A DNA stretch of 6,694 nucleotides from an uncultured Clostridia bacterium (lineage in GTDB: Bacteria > Bacillota > Clostridia > Oscillospirales > Ruminococcaceae): positions 1 to 6,694 of the forward strand of contig CALGTU010000188.1 of the NCBI GenBank assembly GCA_937901465.1, read 5' to 3'. Positions 5,697-6,694 of this stretch are shown in pieces; within the stretch, counting starts at the first letter, position 1; the number at the start of each line of letters is the position of its first letter. Under the pieces are notes generated by a model. It saw only the letters and a program-made list of their open reading frames with translations, had not been told where the DNA came from and did not search any database. Made by a program: the position numbers and the translations under genes.

Positions 5697-5737
5697 AATA
5701 ACCTGTAAGAAAAAATCTTACAGGTTATTTTATTTTT
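5697..5737 (+). terminator. Strong rho-independent terminator of the operon
   Basis: AATAACCTGTAAGA (5697-5710) and TCTTACAGGTTATT (5716-5729) form a perfect 14-bp stem around a five-A loop, followed by a T-rich tail (5728-5737). It begins five bases after the TraX stop codon and separates the operon from the SipL-like gene. Confidence 0.92.
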
Positions 5738-5748
5738 GTGTACGGGCT

Positions 5749-5777
5749 TTGCATAAACAGAACATCTCCTGAATAAT
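5749..5777 (+). promoter_or_regulatory. Weak candidate promoter of the SipL-like gene
   Basis: TTGCAT (5749-5754) and AATAAT (5772-5777) are 17 bases apart, but the -35 box is poor. In Clostridioides difficile sipL is a sporulation gene of the mother cell, so a sigma-E promoter would be expected. I do not see a convincing sigma-E pair between the terminator and the AGGAGG at 5803-5808. Confidence 0.3.
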
Positions 5778-5815
5778 TATTGAAAAAAGGCTTATGCCAA
5801 ACAGGAGGAAAATAT

Positions 5816-6694
5816 ATGAGTTTTAAGGTTAACCGTGAGATAATATCTTCCGATGAGGTTATTTACGATGGTTTTCAGGAACAAGCTGTAGAATTTGATT
5901 GTATTCTGCCCGATTATTATCCTGACATCTTCAAAGTGCTTAAATGCATTGTAACACCTTGTATTGTCTCAAAAAATATTTCGGAAAACAAGATAGGTTA
6001 TGAACTTGTCGTAAAGGCGAATATTCTTTATCAGTCCGAAAACAGTAATGCTGTAAACTGTATTGAACAGAAAATGGTGTTTTCAAAATCCGTTGATGTC
6101 GGAGAGGAACTTTCTGGTGCTGAAATCAGACTTAACCCCGTTGTTGACTATGTAAACTGCCGTGCAGTAAATCAACGCCGACTTGATATAAGAGGAGCAA
6201 TTTCTGTCAAGATAACAGTAACGGGAGAAAGAGCAGAAGAGGTAATAAGCGATTCGTATGGAATGAATATTCAGCTTAAAAAAGAAGATGTTTCTGTTGT
6301 CGGAAAGAAACTTATCAAAGAAAAACAGATTTCTGTGTCAGACGATATTGATATCGGATATGCAAAACCGCCCATAAAATCAATTATACGTTCTGATTGT
6401 ATTGTATCATCTATTGATAAGAAGATAATAGCAAATAAAGTTATAGTAAACGGAGAAATGAGGATTTGTTTTCTTTATTGTTCTGATGAAGAAAATGGAA
6501 ACACACTTGAAAAAATGGAAATTACTCTGCCGTTCAGTCAGATTATGGATGTTGATGGTATTGACGATAGTTATGATACCACAGTTTCAGCAAACATTCT
6601 GGGATGTGAACTTTCTCCGAAAGGAAACAACGATGGCGAAGTAAAAACAGTATCTGTTGAAACAGATATATGCCTTACGGCAGTGGCTGTAAGA
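5816..6694 (+). CDS. SipL-like spore morphogenesis protein with SPOCS (DUF3794) domains, 3' end outside window
   Basis: The ATG at 5816 follows AGGAGG (5803-5808) with a seven-base spacer. The frame is open to the window edge, giving 293 residues and no stop. The first SPOCS domain (about 20-135) has the family's signatures: EQAVEFDCILPDYYPDIFKVLKC (22-44) and DYVNCRAVNQRRLDIRGAI (111-129). A second, more diverged copy begins near 170, with IDIGYAKPPIKSIIRSDC (178-195) and VIVNGEMRICFLYCSDE (209-225). In C. difficile, SipL binds the coat-basement ATPase SpoIVA and is needed for spore coat assembly; it ends in a LysM domain. Here a further SPOCS domain and LysM would lie past the edge, so SipL cannot be told apart from other DUF3794 proteins. 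No signal peptide is seen, as expected for a mother-cell protein. It shows that the host is, or descends from, an endospore former. Confidence 0.85.
   Translation, partial: MSFKVNREIISSDEVIYDGFQEQAVEFDCILPDYYPDIFKVLKCIVTPCIVSKNISENKIGYELVVKANILYQSENSNAVNCIEQKMVFSKSVDVGEELSGAEIRLNPVVDYVNCRAVNQRRLDIRGAISVKITVTGERAEEVISDSYGMNIQLKKEDVSVVGKKLIKEKQISVSDDIDIGYAKPPIKSIIRSDCIVSSIDKKIIANKVIVNGEMRICFLYCSDEENGNTLEKMEITLPFSQIMDVDGIDDSYDTTVSANILGCELSPKGNNDGEVKTVSVETDICLTAVAVR

Noticed and set aside
5748..5801. Imperfect inverted repeat TTTGCATAA / TTATGCCAAA upstream of the SipL-like gene
   Set aside because: It needs a bulge, has a long AT-rich loop, and is not near a recognisable promoter element with confidence; not enough to call an operator.

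Overview
The window looks like a chromosomal piece of a low-GC, endospore-forming member of the Clostridia, probably an uncultured gut lineage. The evidence is A/T-ending codons, strong AGGAGG-type ribosome binding sites, sigma-A-like promoters, a BspA-type leucine-rich-repeat protein, a RACE-like protein and a SipL-like SPOCS-domain (DUF3794) spore protein. I cannot name the species from sequence alone.

Positions 1-171 do not fit the rest. About the first 150 bases are GC-rich (58% by my count, against 38% at 301-360) and encode, on the plus strand, the end of a Spy0128/FctA-type pilin isopeptide domain. This runs head-on into a BspA-type repeat gene on the minus strand (start 594). Both domains break off inside 142-171, and neither gene ends properly. 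This is most simply a chimeric assembly join, or less likely a rearrangement.

On the minus strand, pyrB (1899-820) encodes an aspartate carbamoyltransferase whose C-terminus carries the four-cysteine zinc domain of PyrI but not PyrI's nucleotide-binding domain. It has its own promoter and terminator. Back to back with its promoter is an extended -10 promoter that reads rightward into a divergent RACE-family ASKHA protein (2044-3075), which lacks the ferredoxin domain and the usual phosphate-binding motifs.

From 3178 to 5692 lies a tightly packed four-gene plus-strand operon: a cysteine-rich flavodoxin-like protein, a membrane-anchored flavodoxin-like protein, a GNAT acetyltransferase and a TraX-family membrane protein. 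Its promoter is flanked by an 8-bp inverted repeat that may be an operator, and it ends in a 14-bp perfect hairpin terminator. The grouping suggests a membrane-associated redox and acylation function, but this is inferred from context only.

The last gene (5816 to the right edge) is the N-terminal part of a SipL-like spore morphogenesis protein. I see no RNA genes, CRISPR arrays, insertion sequences or phage genes.
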